This document shows positions 43,876 to 53,758 of a stretch of DNA of 64,000 nt, in pieces. The stretch lies in contig CANJKZ010000971.1 in the NCBI GenBank assembly GCA_947471745.1, positions 1,918,001 to 1,982,000 on the forward strand. The letters run 5' to 3'. A program made the translations under genes and the position numbers. The notes below the pieces were generated by a model that worked only from the letters and a program-made list of their open reading frames with translations, was not told where the DNA came from and searched no databases. The stretch is from Closterium sp. Naga37s-1. Lineage: Eukaryota; Streptophyta; Zygnematophyceae; Desmidiales; Closteriaceae. Positions within the stretch are counted from its first letter, which is position 1. The number at the start of each line of letters is the position of its first letter.

Positions 43876-45396
43876 TCTCAAGGGCGACAAGGTCGAGCGC
43901 ATGCGCAATGCCATGCTTCAGCTCAAGAGGGCGCTTAGTCTTCACGAGGCACGGGCGACTGCTGAGGATGAGGGGCAAGGTGAGTGTCTGGTTTGGAAGG
44001 AACCACTCTCTCCCTATCTATCTATCTATCTGTCTATGACAAGCGCGACAAGTTGAAGCGCATGCGCGATGCCATGCTGCAACTCAAGAGGGCTCTCAGC
44101 CTGCACGAGGCACGGGCGACTGCTGAGGATGAGGGGCAAGGTGAGTGTCTGATTTAGGTCTCTCTCTCTTTCTATGGCAAGCGCGACAAGTTCAAGCGCA
44201 TGCGTGATGCCATGCTTCAGCTCAAGCGGGCTCTCAGCTTGCATGAGGCACGGGCATCTGCTGAGGACGAAGGGGAAGGTGAGTGTCTAGTTTGGAAGGA
44301 ACACTTAGTCTTCACGAGGCACGAGACACACTCTCTCCCTCCTCCTCTTTCTTGTCTCACTCACTCATTCTCTTTCTCACTCTCTCCCTCCCACTCTCTC
44401 ACTTTCTTAAATAATCCTCTATTAAGGGCGCCCCTGTTGCCCCTGCAATCTATGTGCCCGCCCTCTCTCTGTGCCATCTTGTGCCTTGTCCCACCAGGCA
44501 CCAAGGAGACAGTGGACGCATGGAGAACAGCTTTCAATTCAACAAGGCCGCCTCTTTCGCCGCCTCATTCTCTATGTCATGTCCGCCCCCTATCCATGTC
44601 TTTCAAACCCTTTTTCAATGCCCTGTCGTGTCATGCTGTCCCACCAGGCACCAAGGAGACAGTGGACGCATGGAGAACAGCTTGCAACAAGGCAGCCCCT
44701 GCTGTCACCTCAATCTCTGTGCATCTGCGGCCTCTCTCTCTCTCTGCCATCTTGTACCTTGCTGTCCCACCAGGCACCAAGGAGACAGTGGACGCGTGGA
44801 GAACAGCTTTCAACAAGGCCGCCCCTGCCGCTCCCACAATCTCAGAAGAACCCTCAACAGATTCCAGCCCTCTCCCCTCCCCTTCCTCTCGGAAAACACC
44901 CCCACCACCACCATCCTCCTCCTCCTCATCATCATCCTCCTCCTCATCCAAACCTTCCAAATCCTCAGCTTCGGCAGCCGTAGCAGCCGCTGCAGCAGCA
45001 GCGGCCGGTGCTGCTGCTGCATCTCCCACCCCTCCGACCTCAACTGCAGCAGCAGCAGGAGCAGGGGCTCCCTCTTATGGTATCTCACATGCCTCTTCGT
45101 TCCAGCCCACTCGCTCATCCTCCGCCAATCAACAGCCGCCAGCTATCACCCGCGGCATGACCATGGGCTCCGTGCCCAACCCGCTAGGCGCGGGGGTTCC
45201 CGGAGCTATGGTCCCAGGTCCGGTGATGGCTCGGGGGCCGCCAATGGTCCCGTCTGCAAGCACTGCCAGGAGTGCAAGTCCGCTGCGGCAGACCCTAGCA
45301 GGGGGGTTGGATGCAGGAGGGGGGATGGGGAACCCCCTGCGTGCCACGTCTAGGAGAGCACCCCCTGGCCCACCCACTGGCTTCAGCTTCAAGTAG
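30387..45396 (+). CDS. DRP2: Dynamin-related protein 2 (DRP2), classical plant dynamin with PH domain
   Basis: Large GTPase that pinches off clathrin-coated vesicles at the plasma membrane and trans-Golgi. Exon 1, 30387-30515 ([20 protein letters not shown]), joins 31102-31152 to form the P-loop GAPGSGKS. Then 31565-31658 ([19 protein letters not shown]), 31962-32057, about 32487-32546 ([14 protein letters not shown]3 DLPG), 33112-33222, 33782-33991 ([11 protein letters not shown]4 [24 protein letters not shown]). Stalk exons include about 34962-35084, 35885-36031, 36621-36722, 37612-37731 and 39396-39523. The PH domain runs about 40958-42780 ([39 protein letters not shown]), GED about 42960-43770, and a Pro/Ser/Ala-rich tail to GFSFK, stop at 45396. 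The order GTPase-stalk-PH-GED-PRD defines DRP2. Nearly every exon after the GTPase core has extra partial copies in flanking introns. Confidence 0.92.
31640..31800 (+). repeat. Duplicated exon end around a palindrome (DRP2)
   Basis: GCTGTGCGCGGCAATCTTGG, the end of the exon finishing at 31658, recurs at 31779-31800 with one difference. The GTTTTGAGACGTCTCAAAAC palindrome lies between the copies. Confidence 0.88.
31747..31766. repeat. Junction palindrome, ACGT centre (DRP2 intron)
   Basis: GTTTTGAGACGTCTCAAAAC, 20 bp perfect. A second left arm (GTGTTTTGAGACGT) at about 31726 makes a nested hairpin. It separates two copies of the preceding exon end. Confidence 0.93.
32655..33400 (+). repeat. 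Five-copy exon ladder (DRP2 GTPase domain)
   Basis: [14 protein letters not shown] is encoded fully or partly at about 32660-32701, 32821-32865, 32963-33006, 33112-33222 (complete, to AHDIDREG) and, as its 3' part, 33308-33400 ([19 protein letters not shown]). Copies before the complete one keep the acceptor side; the one after keeps the donor side. Confidence 0.9.
33007..33019. repeat. Junction palindrome, short (DRP2 intron)
   Basis: GAGGCGTCTC, one mismatched pair, immediately after the truncation point of one FQDNVSNND exon copy. AGGCGCCT at 33290-33297 sits in the same way before the last copy. Confidence 0.75.
34003..34028. repeat. Junction palindrome, TCGA centre, 26 bp perfect (DRP2 intron)
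   Basis: Perfect 26-bp palindrome around GAGTCGACTC with TGACTTTT/AAAAGTCA arms. It lies between perfect 25-bp direct repeats at 33970-33994 and 34033-34057 (GAATACAAGGTCTTATCGCA in each). Confidence 0.97.
34207..34470. repeat. GTGTT/GTGTC pentanucleotide arrays
   Basis: Two arrays, about 34207-34298 and 34360-34470, each following a copy of the GGAGTACAAGGTCTTGTCAA exon end, so array and exon piece were duplicated together. Confidence 0.95.
34703..34748. repeat. Junction palindrome, ACGT centre, 46 bp (DRP2 intron)
   Basis: The longest member: arms TGATAGAAGT and ACTTCTATCA around GTTTTGAGACGTCTCAAAAC, symmetric except for one 2-bp step. Flanked by about 70-bp imperfect direct repeats (34632-34700; 34747-34816). 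Confidence 0.95.
35251..36199 (+). repeat. Six-copy exon ladder (DRP2 stalk)
   Basis: The exon [20 protein letters not shown] (continuing [18 protein letters not shown]) occurs at 35251, 35392, 35567, 35724 and 35885. Only the 35885-36031 copy continues through [11 protein letters not shown] to a donor. A sixth copy, about 36118-36199, holds only the 3' half plus donor. Confidence 0.93.
36434..36451. repeat. Junction palindrome, CA centre (DRP2 intron)
   Basis: TTTTGAGGCACCTCAAAA, symmetric except for the central step. AGCAACATG-TT segments at about 36399 and 36548 lie on either side. Confidence 0.85.
36480..37044 (+). repeat. Five-copy exon ladder (DRP2 stalk)
   Basis: [18 protein letters not shown] is encoded at 36480-36544 (partial) and 36621-36722 (complete, to FSFDNVKK). 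Copies at about 36773-36828, 36873-36931 and 37003-37044 hold only the [12 protein letters not shown] end; one of them has lost its GT donor. Confidence 0.92.
36979..36998. repeat. Junction palindrome, TCGA centre (DRP2 intron)
   Basis: CTTTTGAGTCGACTCGAAAG, one mismatched pair, between two copies of GGACGACATGTTCAGCTT (36899, 37004). Confidence 0.92.
37084..37104. repeat. Three CCCTAAA telomere-type units
   Basis: Exactly three head-to-tail CCCTAAA units in a DRP2 intron. This is the plant-type telomere sequence inside a gene. Confidence 0.9.
37167..38081 (+). repeat. Seven-copy exon ladder (DRP2 stalk)
   Basis: [18 protein letters not shown] starts at 37167, 37323, 37465 and 37612. Only 37612-37731 is complete (to PGIDCVDE). 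Three 3'-half copies ([14 protein letters not shown] or part) follow at about 37793-37834, 37908-37960 and 38032-38081. Confidence 0.92.
38604..39523 (+). repeat. Multi-copy exon ladder (DRP2 stalk end)
   Basis: [20 protein letters not shown] is encoded at 38839, 38997, 39149, 39257 and 39396. Only the last reaches [19 protein letters not shown] (39523). Two more degenerate versions lie at about 38604 and 38716. Copies become more diverged with distance from the complete one. Confidence 0.9.
39655..39790. repeat. 22-bp minisatellite in DRP2 intron
   Basis: About six units of ACTTGACTCGTGCCCCCTTC plus AC. Confidence 0.95.
40225..40480 (+). repeat. Duplicated exon part [12 protein letters not shown] (DRP2)
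   Basis: [20 protein letters not shown] (then PVKELA) at about 40229-40310 recurs at 40389-40466 as [19 protein letters not shown]. Confidence 0.88.
40780..40955. repeat. 9-bp TTGCTGCCG/TTGCTGTCA minisatellite
   Basis: About 18 units directly upstream of the PH-domain exon start (GGCAGGCTTCTTGTGG). A GGGAT array lies at about 40490-40545. Confidence 0.95.
41698..42010 (+). repeat. Duplicated PH-domain exon (DRP2)
   Basis: [20 protein letters not shown] then [12 protein letters not shown] is encoded at about 41717-41816 and again at 41892-41996, almost identical. Confidence 0.92.
42301..42780 (+). repeat. Four-copy PH-domain exon (DRP2)
   Basis: [19 protein letters not shown] recurs at about 42310, 42443, 42550 and 42708. 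Only the fourth continues into [14 protein letters not shown]. Confidence 0.93.
43186..44279 (+). repeat. GED exon copies (DRP2) and CT array
   Basis: [20 protein letters not shown] is encoded at about 43187, 43358 and 43542 (complete). The second half, [20 protein letters not shown], is at about 43672 (in the complete exon), 43887, 44040 and 44184. A (CT)n run occupies 43791-43873. Confidence 0.93.
44497..44830 (+). repeat. Triplicated exon [13 protein letters not shown] (DRP2)
   Basis: Copies begin after a CACCAG acceptor at about 44498, 44648 and 44774. The third continues into the proline-rich tail. Confidence 0.92.
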
Positions 45397-45424
45397 GTTA
45401 CCGTACGAAGGGATGAGTCTATTT

Positions 45425-45438
45425 TTGAGTCGACTCAA
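45425..45438. repeat. Junction palindrome, TCGA centre (after DRP2)
   Basis: TTGAGTCGACTCAA, perfect, between the real last DRP2 exon end (45307-45396) and its copy (45441-45531). Confidence 0.92.
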
Positions 45439-45708
45439 GAATGGATGCAGGAGGGGGGATGGGGAACCCCTTGCGTGCCACGTCTAGGAGAAACCCCCCT
45501 GCTCCTCCCACTGGTTTCAGCTTCAAGTAACTCCCGAGCCGATTGTGCGACGCCCACTGCTCTGCTCTGCCCACCTCTGGTTTCAGCTTCAGGCAATACC
45601 TCGTGCAGCAGGTTCAACAAGGAGGCCAGGGGGGCAGTCCTGGGGCACAGAGCACTTTGCATTCTCGGATGTCATTCGCCATTCCGAGTGCCCTGGTTTC
45701 ACAGGTGT

Positions 45709-45732
45709 CACTTTTGAGGCGTCCTAAAAGTG
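45709..45732. repeat. Junction palindrome, decayed (after DRP2)
   Basis: CACTTTTGAGGCGTCCTAAA then AGTG, imperfectly symmetric. CAGGTGTCAC ends at 45711 and recurs at about 45780. Confidence 0.75.
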
Positions 45733-46123
45733 GCCAATCGTCACTCTGAGCACTTGACGACGTGCCTTGGTTACACTCGCAGGTGTCACATCACATGGTT
45801 TGATTTCCTTGTTGAAATACTGGTAGTAGGAGTATGAGTGTGTCAAAACTCTTAATGTGGCCGGGTTGTCAGGTTGTTGCCGGTGTACGGTCTAGGTCCA
45901 GTGTTTTACAATGTCTTTTACCATATGCATACCGGTAATGAAGTTCCAACTGCGTATGTGGAACCTAGCGGTATAGGAGCAATGTGGACCACTTTGATTC
46001 GATGGATGGAATCCATGAAGACATGTCAGGTTTGCCTGCAATTGGGTTCCGAAGCACGTAGGACCCTTGGCAAAAACCTTTGCAGGGTGCACTCAGGCAG
46101 GCATTGTTGAAGCCTGAGTATAC

Positions 46124-48723
46124 TCATGTCAAGTTGTACAAGAGATGGTAAACCAAATTCCACACCATGGCTTCTCCCACAACCCCCTCATACCTCCCAT
46201 CCGTTTCCGTATTATTCTTGCCGTTCACAGCTTCGGCAAAGCAGGTGTGGTGCGGATCCTTTGGCCCGCACGTATCGTCGGGGCGAGGGGCTGCGATGAG
46301 CCAGTCATTGAGAAGCTGCAGCCCGTACCGTCCCACGTGCCTGGCAACAACTCTGTTCATGTGTGAAATGAGCGTGTTTGTTCCGTCGTAACAAAAGTCA
46401 TTGAGCCGCCTAGGAGGGATGCTTCGGAACAGAAACCACGGGCCAGCCCTGGCAGGTAGCGCCAAGGTTTGATTTCCCTGCTGCTGCTTCTTCTGCTGCT
46501 GCTGCTGCTGCTGCTGCGCCTGCTTTGCCAGTTCCCTCTGAGAGTAAACCCACTGCAGGTAGTTGGGGAGATAATAGCCCAAAGCGTTCTCCGGCTCGGC
46601 GCAGAAAATCGTCATCCAGAAACCACCGTCTACAAGCGTCACATTGGCTGTCGTCGAAACGTTTGGAAACTTGAGCAGATCGAATTTCGTGACGTTCTTA
46701 TAGCTGCACGGTAATTACAGTGAAGGGAAGAGTGGCAGGAAAAATGGGAAGCCACGTGGAGTGTGTTTAGAGCCTTGGAACCTCCGAAAACGATCGAGCG
46801 ACACACAGAACAAGGTACAAGGACAGGAATGGATAAACTGCTATTCAAAGTAGAATTAGAGCCATGAAACAAAGGGATAATGGGGTAGAACAGAGTAAAT
46901 ATGAAACGAGTTACCACGAGCTTTGCTCCCACACACACCGCACCTGCAGCCAAAAGGCCCGTCGATGTAAATCCCTCCGATCCAATAGAAATTGAGCGTC
47001 AGAGGCTGCAAATCTGGGCTAGGGGGCGGCACGACCAACTGAAGGTCTGCATAGTAATGTACAGTTGACGCATTAGCCTTGCCAGTAAGGAGGAAATAGA
47101 GGTGATGGTAGAGGAAGCGCACGTGAGAATCCCCGACAAAGTTAATCTCGGAAATACCCCGGGATTGGAGGGCGGAGAGCCACTGAGAGACAGGAGGGAG
47201 GGGGTGCGCGCATGGGTAGAGTTGCCACTCGTAGGCCCGCTTCTGTGCGTTGAACAGCCACCGGCCGTGGATGGCATGGTCGCACGGCAAATCTGGACCG
47301 TATGTTGAATCGAGGGAGGATCTGTTGCTGGGTTGGGACTCTGTGGTAGGAGCTGGTCCCGGTTCGGTAGCAGGTTTGGTGGATAAGTTGGTAACCGATT
47401 CGGTGGATGAGTTGGTGGCTGATTCGGTGGTTGGTTCGGTAGCTGGTTCGCTGGGTGTGGAAACTGGTCCGGCGGATGGTTTGGTGGGTGGGAGGACAGT
47501 GAGAACCCATTCGGCCATGACATGCGATTTTGTCTTACGGACCCGACGCAAGTAGTCTGACGCAAAGTCCAGCATGTCGCACTCTGATTGGACGCGGACA
47601 CTGGTTGATTGGGGGATGGCGTGGAGGGGTGAAGAAAAGAAAGAAGGGCATATGAGATTACCAATAGTGAGCATGTGAAGGCTGAACTGAAGTGGAGAGG
47701 AAGGAATGGGGAGGGAACGGAATAAGAAGCACGAATTACCTACTCTCCTCCCCCTTCACCTGCTACCCGTTACCCCCAGTCCCCTCCTTCCACGTTCCCT
47801 GCCACCTCCCTCCTTCCCCCTCCCCCTCCCCCACTCTTCCCCTCCCCAACTTCCCCATTTCCTCCCTCACTCCTTCCTTCCCCCTCCCTCTTTCCCTCCT
47901 TCCCTCCCCCTCCCCCTCCCCCTCCGCGCAAGCCTCACCTGTAGTCACCAGCATCCCACACTCGATAAGTGACTCGCCAACGCGAGACGTCACCGTCCTC
48001 TGTAGTCACATCCGCTATAGCCAAGGCAGGCCCCATCAGCCTCACCACCAGCGACTCGAGCATCCCACCCATACCTATCCGCGCGCCGCTGCTGCTGCTG
48101 CCGCCGCCGCCGCCGCCTGTATGTCTCATGGCCCACGCCTTTTTGCCTTGTGCAATCTGGCTCAGCCGGGCTTTATGAGGAACCCATCTGGCGGGAGGTC
48201 TGACGGCGATTTCGAACGCGCAAAGCTCGCCCACCGTGCAACGGGAGCAACCCCCGCCGAAAATCGAAATTCCTCCCCTTTGTCGCGCCCGAATGGTCTC
48301 CTCCGCGTTTCCTGCTTGCATGCTACCATTCTGCAGCGTCTCGCCATGATTCGACTCTTTCACGCCATTGGTTCCCGACGAGTCGGCCCCGCTGTACCCG
48401 CCATGGTCCCCGGACCACCAGCAAATCGGATCGTATCCTATTGGATTTTCCGGAACTTGGCATGTCTCCTGGTTCGTGGCCACGTCAGCGCCGGTTGCGT
48501 TACCCCGTTCTTTCGCGTTCAGTGACGGTTCGCTGGATTGGTTTGCCGCGGAAAGCGCGCCGCGCCAGAGGTGGGGGCTTGGTGGGTCAGTGTACAGTGT
48601 ATACGGGTCTATGAAGATGCTGTAGAATAGTAACGGAACTACCGCTATCGCGAATAGCGCCAGCAAGACCACACAAGGTACAATCCAAGATTGTTTCGAA
48701 TCATGAGCTAAGGAAGCTGCCAT
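46124..48723 (-). CDS. Type II membrane protein with Ig-like and GDSH esterase-like domains, copy A
   Basis: Exons on the minus strand: 48723-47939, 47600-46944, 46703-46124; phases join (GDY-S-VRVQSE; GC-S-YKNVT), 673 aa. A single membrane segment lies near residues 13-36 (VPCVVLLALFAIAVVPLLFY). Then a lumenal Asn/Ser-rich part, a filamin/Ig-like module (CSRCTVGELCAFEIAV; VTTEDGDVSRWRVTY), a Thr/Ser/Pro/Glu repeat (TEPTTES, TNSSTES, TNLSTKP), and an SGNH-like C-terminal region with the block I motif INFVGDSHVRFLYHHL and a terminal DPHH. This layout resembles NXPE/PC-esterase and TBL-type Golgi proteins that esterify glycans; a cell-wall or matrix acetyl-transfer role is inference. Paralogue of the head-to-head neighbour. 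Confidence 0.8.
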
Positions 48724-49472
48724 GGCGAGGCTTCGACCGACAAAATAGTCGTCAACTTGAGAGCAATCATCTCGTGAGAATCGAGATAATTGACACGAGT
48801 TTGTACGGGCCTAGATTATGATCCCACGATACCGTATCATGGCGAGCACAGCATCCCCTCCCATCGCGCAGTAGTTTAGTTTCGCTCAGGCCTTATTCTC
48901 GATACAGTTTTAGGGCGGGTAACCGTCAAAAAGCAAAATCGTTACACGCCCTAATTTTCGCCAGCATTTAAAAACGTTTCAAGTTTGGGGCGGAGGGAAA
49001 TTATTGGGTCTGGGGCATTTTTGGGACCGCAACATTCTGCAATGTGTCCCTGCGCTGAGCACCGTGCACGGAGCGGTGGGAAGGAAGGGCATTTGTTTGT
49101 GCCAAAAGTCTCCACAGACCGAAAACGAGTGAACGAGTAAATCAAACATCCAACTCTGCTGGTGGTGGTGCTGCTGCTGCTGCTGCTCCTTCTCCGCAAG
49201 GGAGCTCTGCAGAATATTGCCTAGCCACAGCCGGCCTTTTCCAGGATAGTGCGTGCTTGCAATGCAAGTATCCATCAACCCTGCAAATTTGCTTCAGCAA
49301 CCTTGTGCTAGCAGTCTTCAAGTCGCAGCACCCTAGAGAGTAAAGAATTGATCGAGAGCCGAAATGGATTATAATCTAGGACCGTCCGATCTCAAATATG
49401 ATATCGTGAGATTTATATCGACTCTCACGAGATGATTTATCTCAAGTGTATTTCGTCGGACGAAGCCCCCCC
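48724..49472. promoter_or_regulatory. Shared head-to-head promoter region
   Basis: 749 bp between the start codons of the two paralogues. The inverted duplication continues upstream of each ATG for about 80-100 bp (CTCACGAGATGATT and CTCAAGT on both sides), then similarity fades. No TATA box is obvious. Confidence 0.6.
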
Positions 49473-52400
49473 ATGGCAGCTTTCTCAGCTCATGACTCGA
49501 AACAGTCTTGGCTACTACCATGTGTGGTCTTTTTAGCGCTATTCGCGATAGCGGTAGTTCCGTTACTATTCTACAGCTTCTTCATAGACCCGTATACGCT
49601 GTACACTGACCCACCAAGCGTCCACCTTTGGCACGGCGCGCTTTCCGCGGCAAACCAATCCGGCGAAGCGTCACTGAACGCGAAAGAACAGGGTAACTCA
49701 ACTGCTGACGTGGCCACGAACCAGGAGAAATGCCAAGTTCCGGAAAATTCGGTAGGATACGATTCGATTTGCTGGTGGTCCGGGGACCATGGCGGGTACA
49801 GCGGGGGCGACTCGTCGGGAACCAATGGAGTGAAAGAAAATAATCATGGCGACACGCAGCAGAATGATAGCATGCAGGCGGGGAACGCGGAGGAGACCAT
49901 TCGGGAGCGACAAAGGGGAGGAGTTTTTATTTTCGGCGGGGGGTGCTCCCGTTGCACGGTGGGCGAGCTTTGCGCGTTCGAAATCGCCGTCAGACCTCCC
50001 GCCAGATGGGTCCCTCCCCCTAACGGCCGGCTGACCCCGATCGCACAAGACAAAATCGCGTGGTGGAAGAATTATAGAGGTGGCGGCGGCGGCAGCAGCA
50101 GCAGCAACAGCGCGCGGATAAGTATGGGTGGGTTGCGCGAATCGCTGGTGGTGAGGCTGATGGGGCCTGCCTTGGTTATAGCGGATGTGACTACAGAGGA
50201 CGGTGACGTCACGCGCTGGCGAGTCACGTACCGTGTGTGGGACGCTGGTGACTACAGGTGAGGCTTGCGCGGAGGGGGAGGGGGAGGGGGAGGAGGGGGA
50301 GGGCGGGGGAGGAGGAGGGGGTGGGCGGAGGAAGGAGGGTGGGGCGAGGAGAGGGAATGAGCGAGGGGAAAAATGAGAAGGCGGTTGGGGGGGTGGGGAG
50401 GGGGAGGGGGGGAGGAGAGGGGAAGGAAGGAGGGGGCAGGGAACGTGAGGGAGGCGACTGGGGGTAAAGAATCATAGGAGAATGGGGATAGGGGGAGTGA
50501 GGAGATGAGGGGAATGGGGGGGTGGGGAGGGGGAGGGGGGGGAGGAGAGGGGAAGGAAGGAGGGGGCAGGGAACGTGAGGGAGGCGACTGGGGGTAAAGA
50601 ATCATAGGAGAATGGGGATAGGGGGAGTGAGGAGATGAGGGGAATGGGGGGGGTGGGGAGGGGGAGGGGGGGAGGAGAGGGGAAGGAAGGAGGGGGCAGG
50701 GAACGTGAGGGAGGCGACTGGGGGTAAAGAATCATAGGAGAATGGGGATAGGGGGAGTGAGGAGATGAGGGGAATGGGGAGGGAGCGGATGGGGTAAAGG
50801 GGGAGGGAGGAAATGGGTAGTCCTTGCTCCTTATTCCGTTCTCTCCCCAACCCTCTCTCTCCACTTCAGTCCAACCCGTCGGATGCTCACAACTGATAAG
50901 CCCACATGCCCTTCCTTCGTTTTGCTCCCCTTCCTCCTCGCCATCCCCCAATCAACCAGTGTCCGCGTCCAATCAGAGTGCGACATGCTGGACTTTGCGT
51001 CAGACTACTTGCGTCGGGTCCGTAAGACAAAATCGCATGTCATGGCCGAATGGGTTCTCACTGTCCTCCCACCCGCCAAACCATCCGCCCGTCCAGCTTT
51101 CAAACCATCCACCGAACCAGCTACCGAACAATCCACCGAATCAGTTACCAACCCATACACTGAAGCAGTTACCAACTCATCCACCGGAACAGCCACCAAC
51201 CCAGCTACTGAACTAGAACCAGCTCCTACCGCAGAGTCCCAACCCAACAACAGATCTTCCCTCGATGCAACGTACGGTCCAGATTCGCCGTGCGACCATG
51301 CCATCCACGGCCGGTGGCTGATTAACGCAAAGAAACGGGCCTACGAGTGGCAACTCTACCCATGCGCGCAGCCCCTCCCCCCCGCCTCTCAGTGGCTCTC
51401 CGCCCTCCAATCCCGGGGTATTTTCGAGATCAACTTTGTCGGGGATTCTCACCTGCGCTTCCTCTGCCACCACCTCTTTTTCCTCCTCACCGGCAAGGCC
51501 AATGCGTCCACTGTTAAGCTCCATGAATATCATCAGTTGGTTGTGCCGCCCCCTAGCCCAGATTTGCAGCCTCTGACGCTCAACTTCTATTGGATCGGAG
51601 GGATTTACATCGACGGGCCTTTTGGCTGCAGGTGCAGTGTGGCAGCAACGCTTTTTTCTTTCCATTTTCCTTCGCATTTGTTTACAAAATCTATTATATT
51701 CCCTGGTTTTCATCCCTTCATTTCGTGGCGTTCAGTTCTCAATTGAGTAGCAGTGCATTTGCTGCCGTTGCTTGCACCTGCATCCCCCGTGTGGCTCGAT
51801 CTCGGAGAGTTCAAGGCCCATTCCTTGTGGAATAACCACACTCCATTCTCCATCCTCTCAGAAGAAGGGAAGATAACACACTCCACGTGCCTTTCCGTCC
51901 TTCCTGCCACCCTTCCCTTGACTGTAATCACCGTGCAGCTATAAAAACGTCACGGCATTTGAGCTGCTCACGTTTCCAAACATTTCCACGACAGCCAATG
52001 TGACGCTTATAGACGGTGGTTTCTGGATGACCACTTTCTGCGCCGAGCCGGAGAACGCGTTGGGATATTACCTCCCCAACTACCTGCAGTGGGTTTACTC
52101 TCAGAGGGAACTGGCAAAGCAGGCGCAGCGGCAGCCACAGCAACAGCAACAGAAGGTGCCTCCCAGGGCAGGCCCTTGGTTTCTGTTCCGAAGCATCCCT
52201 CCAAAACGGCTTAATGACTTTTGTTACGACGGAACAAACACGCTCATTTCACACATGAACGGAGTTGTTGCGCGGCACTTGGGACGGTACGGGCTGCAGC
52301 TTCTCAATGATTGGCTGATCGCAGCCCCTCGCCCCGACGATACGTGCGGGCCAAAGGATCCGCACCACACCTGCTTTGTAGAAGCTGCAATAGGCAAGAA

Positions 52401-52488
52401 TAAGGAAACGGATGGGAGGTTTCTGGGGGCTGTGGGAGAAGCCATGGTGTGGAATTTGATTTACCATCTCTTGTATAATTTGACTTGA
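49473..52488 (+). CDS. Type II membrane protein with Ig-like and GDSH esterase-like domains, copy B
   Basis: Exons 49473-50257, 50960-51631, 51939-52488; exon 1 has exactly the length of copy A (785 nt), exon 2 is 15 nt longer, exon 3 is 30 nt shorter because a Gln run is reduced. Total 668 aa, uninterrupted. Same order: membrane segment (LPCVVFLALFAIAVVPLLFY), CSRCTVGELCAFEIAV, Thr/Pro repeat, INFVGDSHLRFLCHHL, DDTCGPKDPHHTCFVEA. An ATG 27 nt upstream (49446) is in frame; I chose 49473 because it aligns with copy A. The Thr/Pro repeat has a different unit order from A, so the copies diverge fastest there. Function as for A: probably a Golgi glycan esterase or acyltransferase, by inference. 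Confidence 0.8.
50391..50780. repeat. Three 130-bp tandem units in copy B intron 1
   Basis: GAACGTGAGGGAGGCGACTG recurs at 50441, 50571 and 50701, an exact 130-bp period. Copy A's intron 1 is 338 bp against 702 bp here, so the array expanded after the gene duplication. Confidence 0.95.
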
Positions 52489-52583
52489 ATATCAAGCATC
52501 TGGTAAGCATCTCTTGAGTACCATGTGTGGTAATGGTAAGTATCTTGTAAGGAATGTGGAAGTGGAACATCTTGTAAGCATGG

Positions 52584-52616
52584 AATTTCGCCTGCTTGGT
52601 GAACTCAGGCGAAATT
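52584..52616. terminator. Hairpin downstream of copy B
   Basis: AATTTCGCCTG and CAGGCGAAATT with an 11-nt loop, 96 bp after the stop. A 3'-end role is a guess. Confidence 0.35.
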
Positions 52617-53585
52617 GGAAAATCTACTGGTTTCGCACAGTTATTCCAGCCTCGCACGATCGTCACCGACGCATATTTCGTTCGCGCTCTTCGCATATGC
52701 GCAGTTGTGCAGCGATAACCGTCTCTGCGAGGAATCCAACAGTCTTCCCAAATCCCAAGGTCGATCGAGCCAGATTCAAGAGACAAGCACTGCTGCTGCA
52801 TTTGCCTTCCCTCGTCGATTTCTGTTCTTCCTGCTTGCGACACAGTGGTTTACTGACAAGCGCTTGTCTGCTGCGATCCGTCGTGCTCGCCTGTCGTTAT
52901 TCGGGTAGACAAACTCTCTGGTTGCAAACGTTGATGTTGGACGCGACGCGGATGATGCGTGTCGTTAGACACGCGGATTGCTTTCTAACCGTCTCTGCAG
53001 TTCTGTTTCTGCGCGAAAGTCTGGTAGCGAAACGAGGACTCTTCGGAAAGACATGAGGAGTCAGAGACCAGGCGGTTCAAAGGAAGGGACACTGATCTGG
53101 TGGTAGGTAGCGCTGTCGTTTCGGTTAACCACCAGCAAACGCGATCGCCGCATGGATTACATAATGTCGGCAGATCGAGCCGCTCATGAGATATCCGATT
53201 GTCTCGGTCTTACCTCCGACTTGATGCTCTTCAGCGACTCTTGGCTTGTCCCACCAGCCGCATGAACCGCTCTACACCAAGACTAGTACGACTCATGAAG
53301 ACAAAGAGAGTCTTGCGTGGCGATCACTCCGAGTCAAAGGCTTCGCCACAGCGACGACAGCGGCGGCATTCGGAACGGCCGCGACGTGCGAGCGACGATT
53401 GCGATGCACCTTCCATCGCATCACCCGCCGCCTCGCTTCCCGCAGACCCTTCGCCTCCTCCTTCACCCCGTCGCCTCGAGCTAGTAGCTCTTCCTCCACG
53501 CCACACATCCGACGCCGAGTCGCGGATCTCTCCTTAACCACCTCTTCTCCAAACCCCTGCAGCTGTGCACGCCTCTTCCTCCGCC
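52617..53585. other. Intergenic region, nothing recognised
   Basis: Contains a tight hairpin GCGTGTC-GTTA-GACACGC (52957-52974). Open frames in 53199-53590 are not recognised and may be 5' flank of the next gene. Confidence 0.55.
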
Positions 53586-53591
53586 TATAAA
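53586..53591 (+). promoter_or_regulatory. TATA box of secreted-protein copy 1
   Basis: TATAAA in CGCCTATAAAGCC, 173 bp upstream of the ATG. Copy 2 has a TATA box at a comparable place. Confidence 0.55.
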
Positions 53592-53758
53592 GCCGACGCC
53601 TTGTGCAGCCATGGATTCATCAGCTCCACTCCGCCTCAATCGGCCTCTTCTCCCTTCAATCTCCTCTTCAAACAGCCGCTTGCAGCAGCCTCTCAGCTCC
53701 TGCTCCTGCTCGAGCCAATTTTTTAGCCGACTCACAGGTTACTTCCGCGCCTCTCCTC

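Larger units (their letters stand above)
45397..46123. other. Intergenic; two extra copies of the DRP2 last exon
   Basis: 45441-45531 repeats the DRP2 C-terminal exon (ending TTCAGCTTCAAGTAA) and about 45575-45596 repeats its last 20 bp again. The rest is unassigned 3' flank between convergent genes. Confidence 0.75.

Noticed and set aside
52957-52974. GCGTGTC-GTTA-GACACGC hairpin as a junction palindrome
   Set aside because: Different sequence plan, has a loop, and no direct repeat flanks it.
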